64,000 nt of DNA from Spirochaetales bacterium (GTDB taxonomy: Bacteria; Spirochaetota; Spirochaetia; SZUA-6; RPPD01). The stretch covers positions 38,954 through 102,953 of the forward strand of contig JAFGGG010000010.1 of NCBI GenBank assembly GCA_016930675.1. Direction: 5' to 3'. Below, piece after piece: positions 17,134 to 25,736 of the stretch. The position numbers and the translations under genes are program-made. Under the pieces are notes generated by a model that ran no database searches, had not been told where the DNA came from, and saw only the letters and a program-made list of their open reading frames with translations. Position 1 is the first letter of the stretch. Each line of letters opens with the position of its first letter.

Positions 17134-18200
17134 CTTTTACGGCCTTTGATAATAAGATACACGAACATCGGCACCCCGAGAAACGCGGTAAAAATAGCCA
17201 CCGAAAACACGCGCGGCGCCATAACGAACTGGGCGCATATATCAGCGCCTAAAAGAATTATGCCGCCGGCGATACAGGAACCGGGCAGCAGGAATCTGTG
17301 ATCGTCTCCGATAATCCTCCTCACGATATGAGGGCAGACAAGTCCGATGAATCCGATAATACCGATAAACGCGATTATCACGGCCGTAACCAGCGATGCC
17401 GTCACCATGCCTGAAAGCCTTACCGCCTCTACGGGTACGCCCAGGCTTTTCGCGGTCTCGTCGCCCGCGTCGAGAGCATTATATCTCCACCGCTGGCTGA
17501 TAAAAAATATAATGCTGACCGTGACTACAACCATGATCACGACAAGCTCCAGCCATTTTGTCCTGCCCGCGTCGCCGAACGTCCAGAACACCATGGCCCC
17601 CAACTGCACGTCGTCCGCGAAATACTGCAGAAACATAATGCCGGCTGAAAACAAAAAACCCATGGCCACTCCGGTAAGGATCATCACTTCCGCCGAAGTG
17701 CGCTTAAGCCTGGCGATACCGATTAACACTCCTGTGGTAAGAAGGCAAAATACAAAAGCGCAAATTGTGGTAAGATACGGATTGGTGATGACAACCGCGT
17801 TCTCTCCGCCCGAGCGTACTACGCCCGCACCCAGTATCATAATGGACAGGGCCGCGCCGAAGGCCGCCGCCTGGGATATGCCCAGGGTAAAGGGTGAACC
17901 GAGCGGGTTGCGCAATACCGACTGCATAACCGCGCCGCTTACGGCCAGACCTATGCCCGCGAAGACAGCCGTGAGAACCCGGAGCAGTCGCACATTGAAG
18001 ATAATGGTATTCAGTTTGGGGTCGGCGGACATTCCCGCCAGGGTTTTTAACACGTCCATGACAGGTATGGTAACCACTCCCACACTCAAAGAAAACAAGA
18101 ACAGAACCAGCAGCAAAGCGAGCGCCGCAAAAAGAAAAACAATCTTTCTGCCGATATATTTCTGATATTCCGCCGGAAAGCGGGCCTCTTCCAGATGCAT
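17130..18200 (-). CDS. FecCD-family ABC importer permease
   Basis: A 356-residue inner-membrane permease of the FecCD/BtuC family with about ten helices. Family elements include SGAVMQSVLRNPLGSPFTLGISQAAAFGAAL and GFIGLVCPHIVRRIIGDDHR, the latter forming the ATPase-coupling helix. The ATG lies 3 bp after the TAG of the binding-protein gene. It imports a chelated metal, corrinoid or, as in MolB-type members, an oxyanion; which one is not visible from sequence. Confidence 0.95.
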   Translation of the reverse strand: MHLEEARFPAEYQKYIGRKIVFLFAALALLLVLFLFSLSVGVVTIPVMDVLKTLAGMSADPKLNTIIFNVRLLRVLTAVFAGIGLAVSGAVMQSVLRNPLGSPFTLGISQAAAFGAALSIMILGAGVVRSGGENAVVITNPYLTTICAFVFCLLTTGVLIGIARLKRTSAEVMILTGVAMGFLFSAGIMFLQYFADDVQLGAMVFWTFGDAGRTKWLELVVIMVVVTVSIIFFISQRWRYNALDAGDETAKSLGVPVEAVRLSGMVTASLVTAVIIAFIGIIGFIGLVCPHIVRRIIGDDHRFLLPGSCIAGGIILLGADICAQFVMAPRVFSVAIFTAFLGVPMFVYLIIKGRKR

Positions 18201-18203
18201 GGG

Positions 18204-19325
18204 CTATAAATCCACTCTTTTAAAAATCATAGTGCCAAAACTCTTGTTAATCTCGGTAAATACCGCTTTGCCTACCAGAAACTGGTAAATCTCATCCGCC
18301 TTTTTTTCGGGTTCGATGTCCGCGAAAGCCTCCGGATACAGCACCTTGCCGATAAAATAGGCATTGGCCAGGGTGGAACCGTAGTTCTGCGCATACCAGT
18401 TATAGGGGATAACCGCGTACACCTCACCGCTTTTCACGGCTTTCAAGGTTCCGTACGCCGGATCGTTTTTAAGCTCGTAAACGGCGTTTGCCCTTGGATC
18501 CGACTGCATGGTGGCGCAATCGATAAAGATGATATCCGGATCCCATTCCACTATCTTTTCCTTGGAAACAACGATATACGAAGGACCTTCACCGGTTAAC
18601 GCCGCGTTGACCGTACCCGTGAACACAAACGGAGGATACGCCGTCTCGGTTGACTGCAAGCCGAGCGGACCCTTAAAGGCGATGCCGCCTATGTAGCAGG
18701 TTTTTCCGCCTTGTTTTTTAATGTCCTTTGTGCGGTTGTGAAGATCCGTAATGCAGGCGTCTATAAAAGCGATTACCGCTTCGGCGCGTTTTTGTTTATC
18801 CATGATTTGTGCCATCAGTCTGAGTGAAGAATAAAAATTTTCGCGCTCAGCGAGAAGATCACCGTAGTTCAAGGCAATGACCGGGATGCCGGTTTTTTCC
18901 TGCAGTTCTTCGGGGTCGTGTCCCATTTCCGGATATGTTTTAAAAATAAGATCCGGCGCGGGATCGAGCGTTAAAATAAGCTCGGGATTGTCCATGCCGC
19001 GCATTTCGCCGAAAATCGGCAGCCGCTTGAAATCCGGATTGGCAAGAGCGTAGGCGCGTGCATCGAAAAAATTGTCGCGCGTTTCCAGAGAGTCAACGGC
19101 CGCCAGCCTGTCCTGGCACTGCAGGTATACCAGGTACCTCAGGCAGCCCGCTCCCGAGCAGATAATATGCGCAGGATTTTCCGGCAGCGAGACCGTTCTT
19201 CCCAGGTAATCTGTTGCGGTTTTATACGCTCCCGCCTGCCCTGTTTGTTCTGAATTCTTACCACAGGAAAAAACGAGTGCCAGTAACACAGTTGCTATAA
19301 ATATATTTTTTATGAAACGGTTCAT
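18204..19325 (-). CDS. ABC importer substrate-binding lipoprotein (FecB/BtuF fold)
   Basis: A 373-residue class III binding protein. The signal ends in VFSCG. The mature part starts with the family element TATDYLGRTVSLPENPAHIICSG, and the typical PDLIF and DIIFID strands follow. It is longer than plain siderophore binders and resembles the group found next to FmdE genes, so iron, a corrinoid, molybdate or tungstate are all candidates. It is the first gene of the importer operon, with the promoter 40 bp upstream and a GAGGGG ribosome site. Confidence 0.9.
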   Translation of the reverse strand: MNRFIKNIFIATVLLALVFSCGKNSEQTGQAGAYKTATDYLGRTVSLPENPAHIICSGAGCLRYLVYLQCQDRLAAVDSLETRDNFFDARAYALANPDFKRLPIFGEMRGMDNPELILTLDPAPDLIFKTYPEMGHDPEELQEKTGIPVIALNYGDLLAERENFYSSLRLMAQIMDKQKRAEAVIAFIDACITDLHNRTKDIKKQGGKTCYIGGIAFKGPLGLQSTETAYPPFVFTGTVNAALTGEGPSYIVVSKEKIVEWDPDIIFIDCATMQSDPRANAVYELKNDPAYGTLKAVKSGEVYAVIPYNWYAQNYGSTLANAYFIGKVLYPEAFADIEPEKKADEIYQFLVGKAVFTEINKSFGTMIFKRVDL

Positions 19326-19374
19326 CCAAGAAACCCCTCAATTGATATTACGATTTTATTATTCGTGTTACCAT

Positions 19375-19403
19375 AGCTTAAATTGTTTTTCTGTACTTGT
19401 CAA
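19375..19403 (-). promoter_or_regulatory. promoter of the metal/cofactor importer operon
   Basis: On the minus strand TTGACA (19403-19398), a 17-bp spacer and TAAGCT (19380-19375). Predicted start near 19368 gives a leader of about 43 bases with a normal ribosome site, unlike the leaderless promoters elsewhere in the window. I see no clear Fur-like operator. Confidence 0.6.
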
Positions 19404-19507
19404 GTAGCACAGGCGCAGCGATACGCATTTATGACAGAGCTTTAAGTGCGGGCAATGTGGAAAAACTTTCAGAGATGTGAGCATCTGTATAAGTTGAAAT
19501 CACTTAA

Positions 19508-20026
19508 TTACCATGCAATGTTCTGTGATATATACGGTTTTCGTGTCTGATATGTCTTGATCCATACTTTTTTTGAGGTTTTTAATTCTACCAGTTCCAG
19601 GTATACCAAATAAAGTATTTCTTTTTCTTCGCCGCTTCCTTCAATGGTACTGTTAAACTCCCCGTAAAAAATAAAATCCGCTTCGGATTTATCAAGTTTG
19701 ACGGAAACCCTGTTACTGTTCACCAGAATTTCTTCAAGGTAGTGCATTAAAGTATATGTATCAATATGATAACTGCTTCTGTTGCGGATAGAGTCCACCA
19801 TGACAGCCGGTATGCTGTTTGTCTGAAATGTAAATTCCGTGCGCCATGATCCGTTTAAACAGTCCGCGGCCAGGTCTTGCGCCGCTTTTTTTGAATCGTC
19901 GGTAGTCCATACCCAGCTGTCGGAAGCGGGATCGAGGGTATCGGCAGTGATGTCAGGCGTGGTAACGCTGAGGACGCTGAAACCAATAAAAAATACAATA
20001 GTAAATCTCAATATAAAATTTCTCAT
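19508..20026 (-). CDS. LpoB-like exported protein
   Basis: A 172-residue exported protein starting at 20026. That ATG is preferred over one 45 bp upstream because it follows a promoter by 7 bp (-35 at 20056-20061, -10 at 20034-20039) and gives a clean signal peptide. The mature domain has the LpoB-type pattern: DLAADCLNGSW start, a long helix, then KSEADFIFYGEFNST and a paired-strand YLVYLELVELKTSKKVW. LpoB activates penicillin-binding proteins in enterobacteria; similar folds in other phyla are less studied. There is no lipobox. Confidence 0.65.
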   Translation of the reverse strand: MRNFILRFTIVFFIGFSVLSVTTPDITADTLDPASDSWVWTTDDSKKAAQDLAADCLNGSWRTEFTFQTNSIPAVMVDSIRNRSSYHIDTYTLMHYLEEILVNSNRVSVKLDKSEADFIFYGEFNSTIEGSGEEKEILYLVYLELVELKTSKKVWIKTYQTRKPYISQNIAW

Positions 20027-20033
20027 GTATAAT

Positions 20034-20061
20034 ATTCTACCACTATAATTATTAAAAGCAA
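20034..20061 (-). promoter_or_regulatory. promoter abutting the LpoB-like gene
   Basis: TTGCTT (20061-20056), a 16-bp spacer and TAGAAT (20039-20034). The ATG follows after 7 bp and there is no ribosome site, so a leaderless mRNA is predicted. Confidence 0.5.
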
Positions 20062-20202
20062 TAGTTTTCATCGGGAAAGCGCAGTATTATCGAACAGGGG
20101 CATACATCATTGCGGATCACTTACATTGCGTAATATACAATTTAATTATAATTCTTTATAACATAATCAATTAAGATATTTTTCCCGCATTTGTTATTGT
20201 GT

Positions 20203-20223
20203 GGCATTGCATTTTGCAATGCC
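20203..20223. promoter_or_regulatory. 9-bp perfect inverted repeat upstream of the sigma54 promoter
   Basis: GGCATTGCA, TTT, TGCAATGCC: a perfect palindrome 75 bp upstream of the -24 element. Position and symmetry fit a binding site for a sigma54 enhancer-binding protein. No such activator gene is in this window. Confidence 0.5.
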
Positions 20224-20297
20224 CTTTGTGCAATAAAAAAAGCTTTGAAAAAATATAACTCTTTATAATGCAAACAATTAAATAGATATGCATAATT

Positions 20298-20313
20298 TGG
20301 TACGCTCTTTGCA
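20298..20313 (+). promoter_or_regulatory. sigma54 (RpoN) promoter
   Basis: TGGTACGCTCTTTGCA matches the -24/-12 consensus TGGCACG-N4-TTGCA with a single change (C to T at position 4). The GG and GC are correctly 10 bp apart. It lies 85 bp before the caspase-fold lipoprotein gene, giving a leader of about 55 bases that ends in a good ribosome site (GGAAGGAG). The rest of the 355-bp gap from 20027 to 20380 is AT-rich and shows no other feature beyond the inverted repeat. Confidence 0.7.
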
Positions 20314-20380
20314 TATAATATTGCATAACAAAATATTTTCGTTAGGGCGTGTATGAATATTTTTTGGAAGGAGTTTAGAC

Positions 20381-21940
20381 ATGAAAAGAAATATATATTA
20401 CATAATCATAACAATCTTAGTTTTATTTATACTGGGCGCCTGTTCTCTGCCCTCGGGATCTTCGGGAGGAGGCAAAAATCACCCGGAAGAAGAAACATAC
20501 ATCATTTGTCCGCTGCCTCTTTCGGGCTCATTGAATCTGGATGTGAACACCGAACTGGGATGGTATTACAAGAATCTGGAAGTAACGGAAAATGTTGCAT
20601 TTGATCTTTATTTCGGTACCTCACCTGAACCCGGACTGTATGCTGAAAATCTTGATAGTTCAGCGGTGGACTTGACCGGTCTGGCTTACGATACCCGGTA
20701 TTTCTGGAGAATAGAAATTAAGGACACCGATAAAATCATCACCAGCCCGGTATTCGATTTCACTACGAGGGCGAATGATCCCGCTTATGAGGAGAATATT
20801 CTGCTTGTTATAGAAGGCAGTATATATCCGGAGATTGAAGAATCACTGCTGCAATATATGGAAGACCTCATTAATGAAAATCTCTGTCCGATTGTCGTTA
20901 CATGGGAATCCGGAACTGTGGAAGATTTAAAAAAGCAGATTACGCATCTCTATTATAGTAATGATAGTATATTTAGAGGAACCTTTATTATCGGTAATCT
21001 TCCCTGTGCCTGGTTTGAGCGAATAAACGAAGGCGGCAACTATGAGCAGTTTCCATGCGAATTATACTTGATGGATATGAATGCCACCTGGGCGGATAAC
21101 GATAATGACGGCATGTTTGATTATCACAGTGATTTAGTTATCGAAACATATGCTTCCAGGATCATGGGAACAACCGCTGAAATAAACCACTATTTTGATA
21201 AGGTTCATGATTATAAAACAAACGGAAGTTTAGTCAGTAAATGGGTCTTTATTTATAAGGATGATGACTGGTCCGGAGGCAATGTTGAGAATAAATACTA
21301 TTTGGACTATATTTACAGTCAATTCTATTTCATCACGAACAGCAATGTCACAACAAGGAGTGCCTATATTTCCGCATTAACAACGAACTCTTTTATGTCC
21401 GGAGCCGAGTATGTCTATCAATGGATTCATTCCAGCCCCTCCACACTCTTTATCGAAGGTGTGGGTGAAGGTACTGTTACGGTAGATGATATCGCGAATT
21501 ACAATTTCAAAGGTTCATTTTATAATCTCTTCAACTGTTCGGCGGCGCGTTTTACCGAGAATAATCTTGCCATGGCATATCTGGTAAAAACCGATTACGG
21601 ACTGGCTGTAACAGGTTCAACAAAACCGGGAGGAAATTACAACGCTTATTATTTTAACATGGCTCTTGCCTCTGCGTGGACATGGGGCGACGCCTTTCGT
21701 CATTCATATAATGTATTTATGAATGACGACGATAATTGGTTTCTGGGGATGACTATTTTGGGCGATCCCACACTCACTATTTCCAAAGAAACCGGCTTAA
21801 GCCTTATGCAGGATTCTGCTGAAACTCAATCAACTATCGATAAAAAATTACTTGATGAAATAATGAGAAAGCAGCAAAAGTACGATAACTCTCAATCATT
21901 TGAGCAGTATAAAAAAGAGAATTTACAATTTTATGAATAA
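20381..21940 (+). CDS. lipoprotein with gingipain-like (C25/caspase-fold) peptidase domain
   Basis: A 519-residue exported lipoprotein (lipobox LGAC, Cys21). Residues 40-130 form a fibronectin-III-like domain (LSGSLNLDVNTELGW, LAYDTRYFWRIEI). Residues 138-465 resemble C25 gingipain-type peptidases: the ILLVIEGSIYPEIEE start, an RIMGTT strand, a candidate catalytic His350 in YQWIHSS, candidate Cys386 in LFNCSAARF, and the closing ILGDPTLTI typical of this fold. The His is not followed by Gly as in gingipains, so activity needs testing. A Ca-binding-like DNDNDGMFD loop lies at about 240-248. A terminator follows at 21952. Confidence 0.75.
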   Translation: MKRNIYYIIITILVLFILGACSLPSGSSGGGKNHPEEETYIICPLPLSGSLNLDVNTELGWYYKNLEVTENVAFDLYFGTSPEPGLYAENLDSSAVDLTGLAYDTRYFWRIEIKDTDKIITSPVFDFTTRANDPAYEENILLVIEGSIYPEIEESLLQYMEDLINENLCPIVVTWESGTVEDLKKQITHLYYSNDSIFRGTFIIGNLPCAWFERINEGGNYEQFPCELYLMDMNATWADNDNDGMFDYHSDLVIETYASRIMGTTAEINHYFDKVHDYKTNGSLVSKWVFIYKDDDWSGGNVENKYYLDYIYSQFYFITNSNVTTRSAYISALTTNSFMSGAEYVYQWIHSSPSTLFIEGVGEGTVTVDDIANYNFKGSFYNLFNCSAARFTENNLAMAYLVKTDYGLAVTGSTKPGGNYNAYYFNMALASAWTWGDAFRHSYNVFMNDDDNWFLGMTILGDPTLTISKETGLSLMQDSAETQSTIDKKLLDEIMRKQQKYDNSQSFEQYKKENLQFYE

Positions 21941-21951
21941 GCAATAAATAA

Positions 21952-21988
21952 GCGGGGATGGATGATTTATTCTGTCCCCGTTGTTTTT
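21952..21988 (+). terminator. intrinsic terminator of the C25-like gene
   Basis: CGGGGA (21953-21958) pairs with TCCCCG (21975-21980) and is followed by TTGTTTTT. It lies 12 bp after the stop codon. Confidence 0.7.
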
Positions 21989-22162
21989 AAGATAATCTTC
22001 TTTCACACGATACTATTTTTCACCGGCCCCCTTGCCTAATTACCGATAATTGTGTATATTACATGAAATATTTTATGTGATGTTCAGAAGACGTTAGAAA
22101 TTTTTGTTCTTAAAGACCTATAGATCCAATTAGCTCGAAACAACCTCTGTATCCTCACACAT

Positions 22163-22190
22163 GACCGTCCCTAACTAAAGGGAACAGGTC
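22163..22190 (+). promoter_or_regulatory. hairpin in the leader of the DEAD-box helicase gene
   Basis: GACC-TCCCT pairs with AGGGA-GGTC (22163-22190) immediately before the ribosome site. It could limit ribosome access. The remaining gap from 21988 to 22160 shows no gene. Confidence 0.35.
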
Positions 22191-22207
22191 GAAGATGGAG
22201 TTATTAT

Positions 22208-23431
22208 ATGTATTTTAAAGAACTCGGCCTTAAGGCCGAACTACTCAGCGCGATTCACGCGCAGGGCTATAAAAGCCCGACCCCTGTTCAGGAACAGGCA
22301 ATTCCTGAGATTTTAAGCGGGCGCGATGTGCTCGCGGGCGCCCAGACCGGAACAGGTAAAACAGCGGCCTTTACCCTGCCCATACTGCAATTATTAAGTG
22401 AGAAAAGCCAGGGCGGGTTTAATCCCCGCGCCCTCATTCTGGCACCCACGCGCGAGCTGGCCGCGCAGGTGGCAAAGAGTGTGGCGGTGTACGGTAAAAA
22501 CCTAAGTCTGCACTCCACGGTAGTTTTCGGGGGAGTCAATATCAATCCCCAGATCAGGGAGCTGCGACGGGGAACGGACATCCTTACAGCCACACCGGGC
22601 AGGCTGCTTGACCACGCCGGACAGCGCACACTGGATTTATCCGAAGTCGAGATCCTGGTACTGGACGAGGCCGATCGCATGCTGGACATGGGTTTTATTC
22701 ACGATATACGGAGGATACTGAAGCTGCTTCCGCACGGGCGGCAGAATCTGCTTTTTTCCGCAACTTATCCTGAGAGCGTAAGGCAGCTTGCCGACAGCAT
22801 TCTGCACAACCCAAAGCTGATTCAGGTAAGCCGCCGCAATACCGCGGTGGAAACGGTCACCCAGGTACTGCATCCCGTGGCCCGTACCGATAAATTCAAA
22901 TTGCTTACCCATTTGATAAAACAGGGTGATGTAAGCCGCGCGCTTGTCTTTATCAGGACAAAATACGCGGCCAATAATCTGGCGCAGAAGCTTGCGCGCA
23001 ACAGTATAAGCGCCGCCGCCATTCACGGCAACAAAAGCCAGTCCCAGCGCACGCGCGCACTGGCCGACTTCAAAAAAGGTGCGGTGAGCATCCTGGTTGC
23101 CACGGATATCGCTTCAAGGGGCCTGGATATCAATCAACTGCCCCAGGTGGTCAACTATGACCTCCCGGGTATTCCTGAAGATTATATCCACCGCATCGGG
23201 CGCACCGGCAGGGCGGGCGCCAGAGGATTGGCTCTTTCCCTGGTGAGTCATGATGAGACCAAGCTGCTTGCCAATATCGAGAAGCTGCTTTGTACCAGAA
23301 TTCAGGTGCGGGAGATACCCGGTTTTAAAAAGGAAGAAGCCGTCGCAGGCGCTCCTTCCTTTAAATATGAATACTGGTCCAGTCCGCGGAAGCACGTTGC
23401 CGGCTTTCGCCGCAGAGGAGCCCGCAGATAA
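22208..23431 (+). CDS. DEAD-box ATP-dependent RNA helicase, RhlE-like
   Basis: A 407-residue RNA helicase. Motifs in order: Q motif (PTPVQEQAIP), AQTGTGKT, PTRELAAQV, TPGRL, DEAD in VLDEADRM, SAT in LFSATYPES, then RTKY, ATDIASRGLDI and HRIGRTGRAG. The short basic tail ends in FRRRGARR, as in RhlE proteins, with no extra RNA-binding domain. Such enzymes act in ribosome assembly and RNA turnover, often in the cold. The leader hairpin at 22163-22190 may regulate it. It is followed by a 195-bp repeat-bearing gap and typA. Confidence 0.93.
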   Translation: MYFKELGLKAELLSAIHAQGYKSPTPVQEQAIPEILSGRDVLAGAQTGTGKTAAFTLPILQLLSEKSQGGFNPRALILAPTRELAAQVAKSVAVYGKNLSLHSTVVFGGVNINPQIRELRRGTDILTATPGRLLDHAGQRTLDLSEVEILVLDEADRMLDMGFIHDIRRILKLLPHGRQNLLFSATYPESVRQLADSILHNPKLIQVSRRNTAVETVTQVLHPVARTDKFKLLTHLIKQGDVSRALVFIRTKYAANNLAQKLARNSISAAAIHGNKSQSQRTRALADFKKGAVSILVATDIASRGLDINQLPQVVNYDLPGIPEDYIHRIGRTGRAGARGLALSLVSHDETKLLANIEKLLCTRIQVREIPGFKKEEAVAGAPSFKYEYWSSPRKHVAGFRRRGARR

Positions 23432-23476
23432 AGCACGGAGCGCTATCTGTGGCTGCAACACACGGGCTGCGGTCCT

Positions 23477-23598
23477 ATCGTTAAAACGCGGGCCGCAGAC
23501 TCTGCCGCGCACGTCGCAAAAGAGTGGTCTGAGGACTACGCCGCGCACGGCTGCTGTTTCAGTCGCTAAAGGGTGGGACAATGACTCTGCCGCGCACG
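23477..23598. repeat. three imperfect 37-bp direct repeats between rhlE-like and typA genes
   Basis: Units at 23477-23513, 23513-23549 and 23562-23598, each 37 bp. All end in GACT(C/A)(T/C)GCCGCGCACG and begin with TCG followed by AAA. The middle of each unit varies. The first two abut and the third is offset by 12 bp. No CRISPR-like spacing. Confidence 0.65.
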
Positions 23599-23626
23599 TC
23601 TGCCGGTACAGAAAGGAAAATAGAGG

Positions 23627-25465
23627 ATGGATAAACCGAAGATAAAAAATATCGCCATTATCGCCCATGTCGATCACGGCAAGACCACGCTAGTTGATCA
23701 AATGTTTCGTCAGAGCGGCATGTTCCGCGACAATCAGGTCGTGGAGGAGCGCATGATGGATTCCCTGGATCTGGAACGGGAGCGGGGCATAACCATCGCC
23801 TCGAAAAACGGATCGGTCTGTTATCAGGACTATCGGATTAATATTGTCGATACTCCCGGTCACGCGGATTTCGGGGGCCAGGTCGAGCGTATTTTAAAAA
23901 TGGTCGACGGCGCGCTGCTGTTGGTGGACGCGCAGGAGGGGCCCATGCCGCAGACCTATTACGTGCTGCGCAAGGCGCTTGGGCTCGGACTGCCCATTAT
24001 TGTGGTTATCAATAAAATCGATAAACCGGCCGCTCGTCCGGACTGGGTTGTAGACCAGGTCCTGGAGCTCTTTTTAAAGCTCGAGGCGTCCGAGGCCTGC
24101 CTGGACTTTCCCATCCTCTATGCGTCGGCTAAAGACGGGTATGCCACCCGGGATTATCGCGAGAAAACAGCGGACATCACGGAGTTGTTCGATGAGATCG
24201 TGCGCTTTATTCCCGAGCCTGCCGGGCACGCAGAGGCTCCGCTGCAGCTTTTGGTGAGTTCTCTGTCCTATTCTTCTTTTCTGGGCCGGCTGGCGATCGG
24301 AAAAATCACCGGAGGCCGGATTAAAATCAATGATGACGTTGTTGCCTGCCGCGGCACTGATGTACAGTCCGCGACCAGGGTTACCAAGATATACCGCTTT
24401 GAAGGCACGAAAATGGTTCAGATTGAAAGTGCCGGAGTGGGGGAGATTGTGGCGCTCGCGGGTTTGGAAAACGTCACTATCGGCGAGACCATTACCGACC
24501 CGCTGCAACCCCTGCCGCTTCCCTTTATGGAGCTTGATCCGCCGACCATGTCCATGAATTTTATTCCCAATGACTCGCCTTTCGCAGGGAAGGAGGGCAG
24601 GTTTGTCACTTCTCGGCACCTGCGCGAGCGGCTTTACCGTGAGACACTCAACGATGTGGCACTGCAGGTTAAAGAGATGGAAGCGGGCATCGGCTACAAG
24701 GTTTCAGGACGGGGAGAACTGCATCTTTCCATTCTCATCGAGAAAATGAGGCGTGAAGGCTATGAGTTCCAGGTGACGCGGCCCGAAGTTATCATGCAGC
24801 ACAAAGACGGCCGGCTGCTGGAGCCCTACGAGGAACTCACCATAGATATCGATGAAGCCTATATGGGTAAGATTATGGAGCACCTGGGCAGCCGCAAGGG
24901 CAGGCTCAAGGACATGCAGCACAACAACGGCATGGTGCACCTGGTGTATACCATCCCCACGCGCGGGCTGTTGGGTTTTAGAAATACTTTTCTGACCGAG
25001 TCCAGAGGCACGGGGGTGATGAATTACATTTTTTCGGGATTCGATACATACATGGGAGAGATAAAAAACCGTAAAAAGGGTGTGCTCATATCCATGGAGC
25101 AGTGCACCAGCGTTGCCTACGCGCTTTTTAATCTGCAGGAACGGGGAAGGCTTTTTATCGGTCCGCAGGTAAAACTCTACCAGGGACAGATTATCGGCGA
25201 GCACTCGCGTGAAAACGATCTGGTGGTTAATCCCGGCAGAGGTAAAAAGCTCACTAATTTGCGCGCCTCGGGCAGTGACGAAAACATCGTGCTCACGACC
25301 CCGGTTAAACTTAGTCTGGAGGATTACATCTCCTTTATCAATGACGATGAGCTGGTGGAACTGACTCCCCGGTCCATCAGGCTGCGTAAGATAAAACTTA
25401 AAGGTTCGGAACGTAAAAACGCGGGCAATGAAGCAAAACGCAGAAATATAAATTCTGCGGCCTAA
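23627..25465 (+). CDS. typA: translational GTPase TypA/BipA
   Basis: A 612-residue ribosome-associated GTPase of the elongation-factor family. It has G1 AHVDHGKTT, G2 RERGIT, G3 DTPGHADFGG, G4 NKIDKP and G5 SAKDG, followed by EF-G-like domains III and V and the TypA-specific C-terminal domain (SMEQCTSVAYALFNLQERG; GRGKKLTNLRASGSDEN). TypA aids 50S assembly and growth at low temperature or under stress, which fits its place after an RNA helicase gene. A weak ribosome site (AGAGG) precedes the ATG. Confidence 0.97.
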   Translation: MDKPKIKNIAIIAHVDHGKTTLVDQMFRQSGMFRDNQVVEERMMDSLDLERERGITIASKNGSVCYQDYRINIVDTPGHADFGGQVERILKMVDGALLLVDAQEGPMPQTYYVLRKALGLGLPIIVVINKIDKPAARPDWVVDQVLELFLKLEASEACLDFPILYASAKDGYATRDYREKTADITELFDEIVRFIPEPAGHAEAPLQLLVSSLSYSSFLGRLAIGKITGGRIKINDDVVACRGTDVQSATRVTKIYRFEGTKMVQIESAGVGEIVALAGLENVTIGETITDPLQPLPLPFMELDPPTMSMNFIPNDSPFAGKEGRFVTSRHLRERLYRETLNDVALQVKEMEAGIGYKVSGRGELHLSILIEKMRREGYEFQVTRPEVIMQHKDGRLLEPYEELTIDIDEAYMGKIMEHLGSRKGRLKDMQHNNGMVHLVYTIPTRGLLGFRNTFLTESRGTGVMNYIFSGFDTYMGEIKNRKKGVLISMEQCTSVAYALFNLQERGRLFIGPQVKLYQGQIIGEHSRENDLVVNPGRGKKLTNLRASGSDENIVLTTPVKLSLEDYISFINDDELVELTPRSIRLRKIKLKGSERKNAGNEAKRRNINSAA

Positions 25466-25514
25466 AAACTTCCCGTTTTTTTAAATTTAGATTTATAACC
25501 GTAAAAGCACTGTG

Positions 25515-25715
25515 CTATTGGGATTCATGAACTGCTTTTACCCTTCCGACTTCACCGGATTCCAGTCTGACTTTTATTCCGTGAGGATGTGTCATGGAAT
25601 TCGTGAGAATATCTTTGACAATTCCTCTGGTCAATGTACCTGATCTCTGATCCTGTTTTTGAACAATTGAAACATGTAATCCTTTTTTAATGTTACTGCG
25701 GTTGTTTCCATTCAT
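25515..25715 (-). CDS. ywbE: YwbE family small protein
   Basis: A 66-residue protein matching the YwbE family almost end to end: NIKKGLHVSIVQKQDQRSGTLTRGIVKDILTNS, then HPHGIKVRLESGEVGRVK. It is a small KOW/SH3-like beta-barrel. Function is not established; the family is widespread. The ribosome site AAGAGGT precedes the ATG. It is convergent with typA. The 49-bp gap after typA holds a weak AAAAAC/GTTTTT stem that might serve as terminator. Confidence 0.9.
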   Translation of the reverse strand: MNGNNRSNIKKGLHVSIVQKQDQRSGTLTRGIVKDILTNSMTHPHGIKVRLESGEVGRVKAVHESQ

Positions 25716-25736
25716 GAAAATTACCTCTTATCTGCT

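Noticed and set aside
23477..23598. CRISPR array
   Set aside because: The repeats abut or overlap, vary in the middle and have no spacers of regular size.
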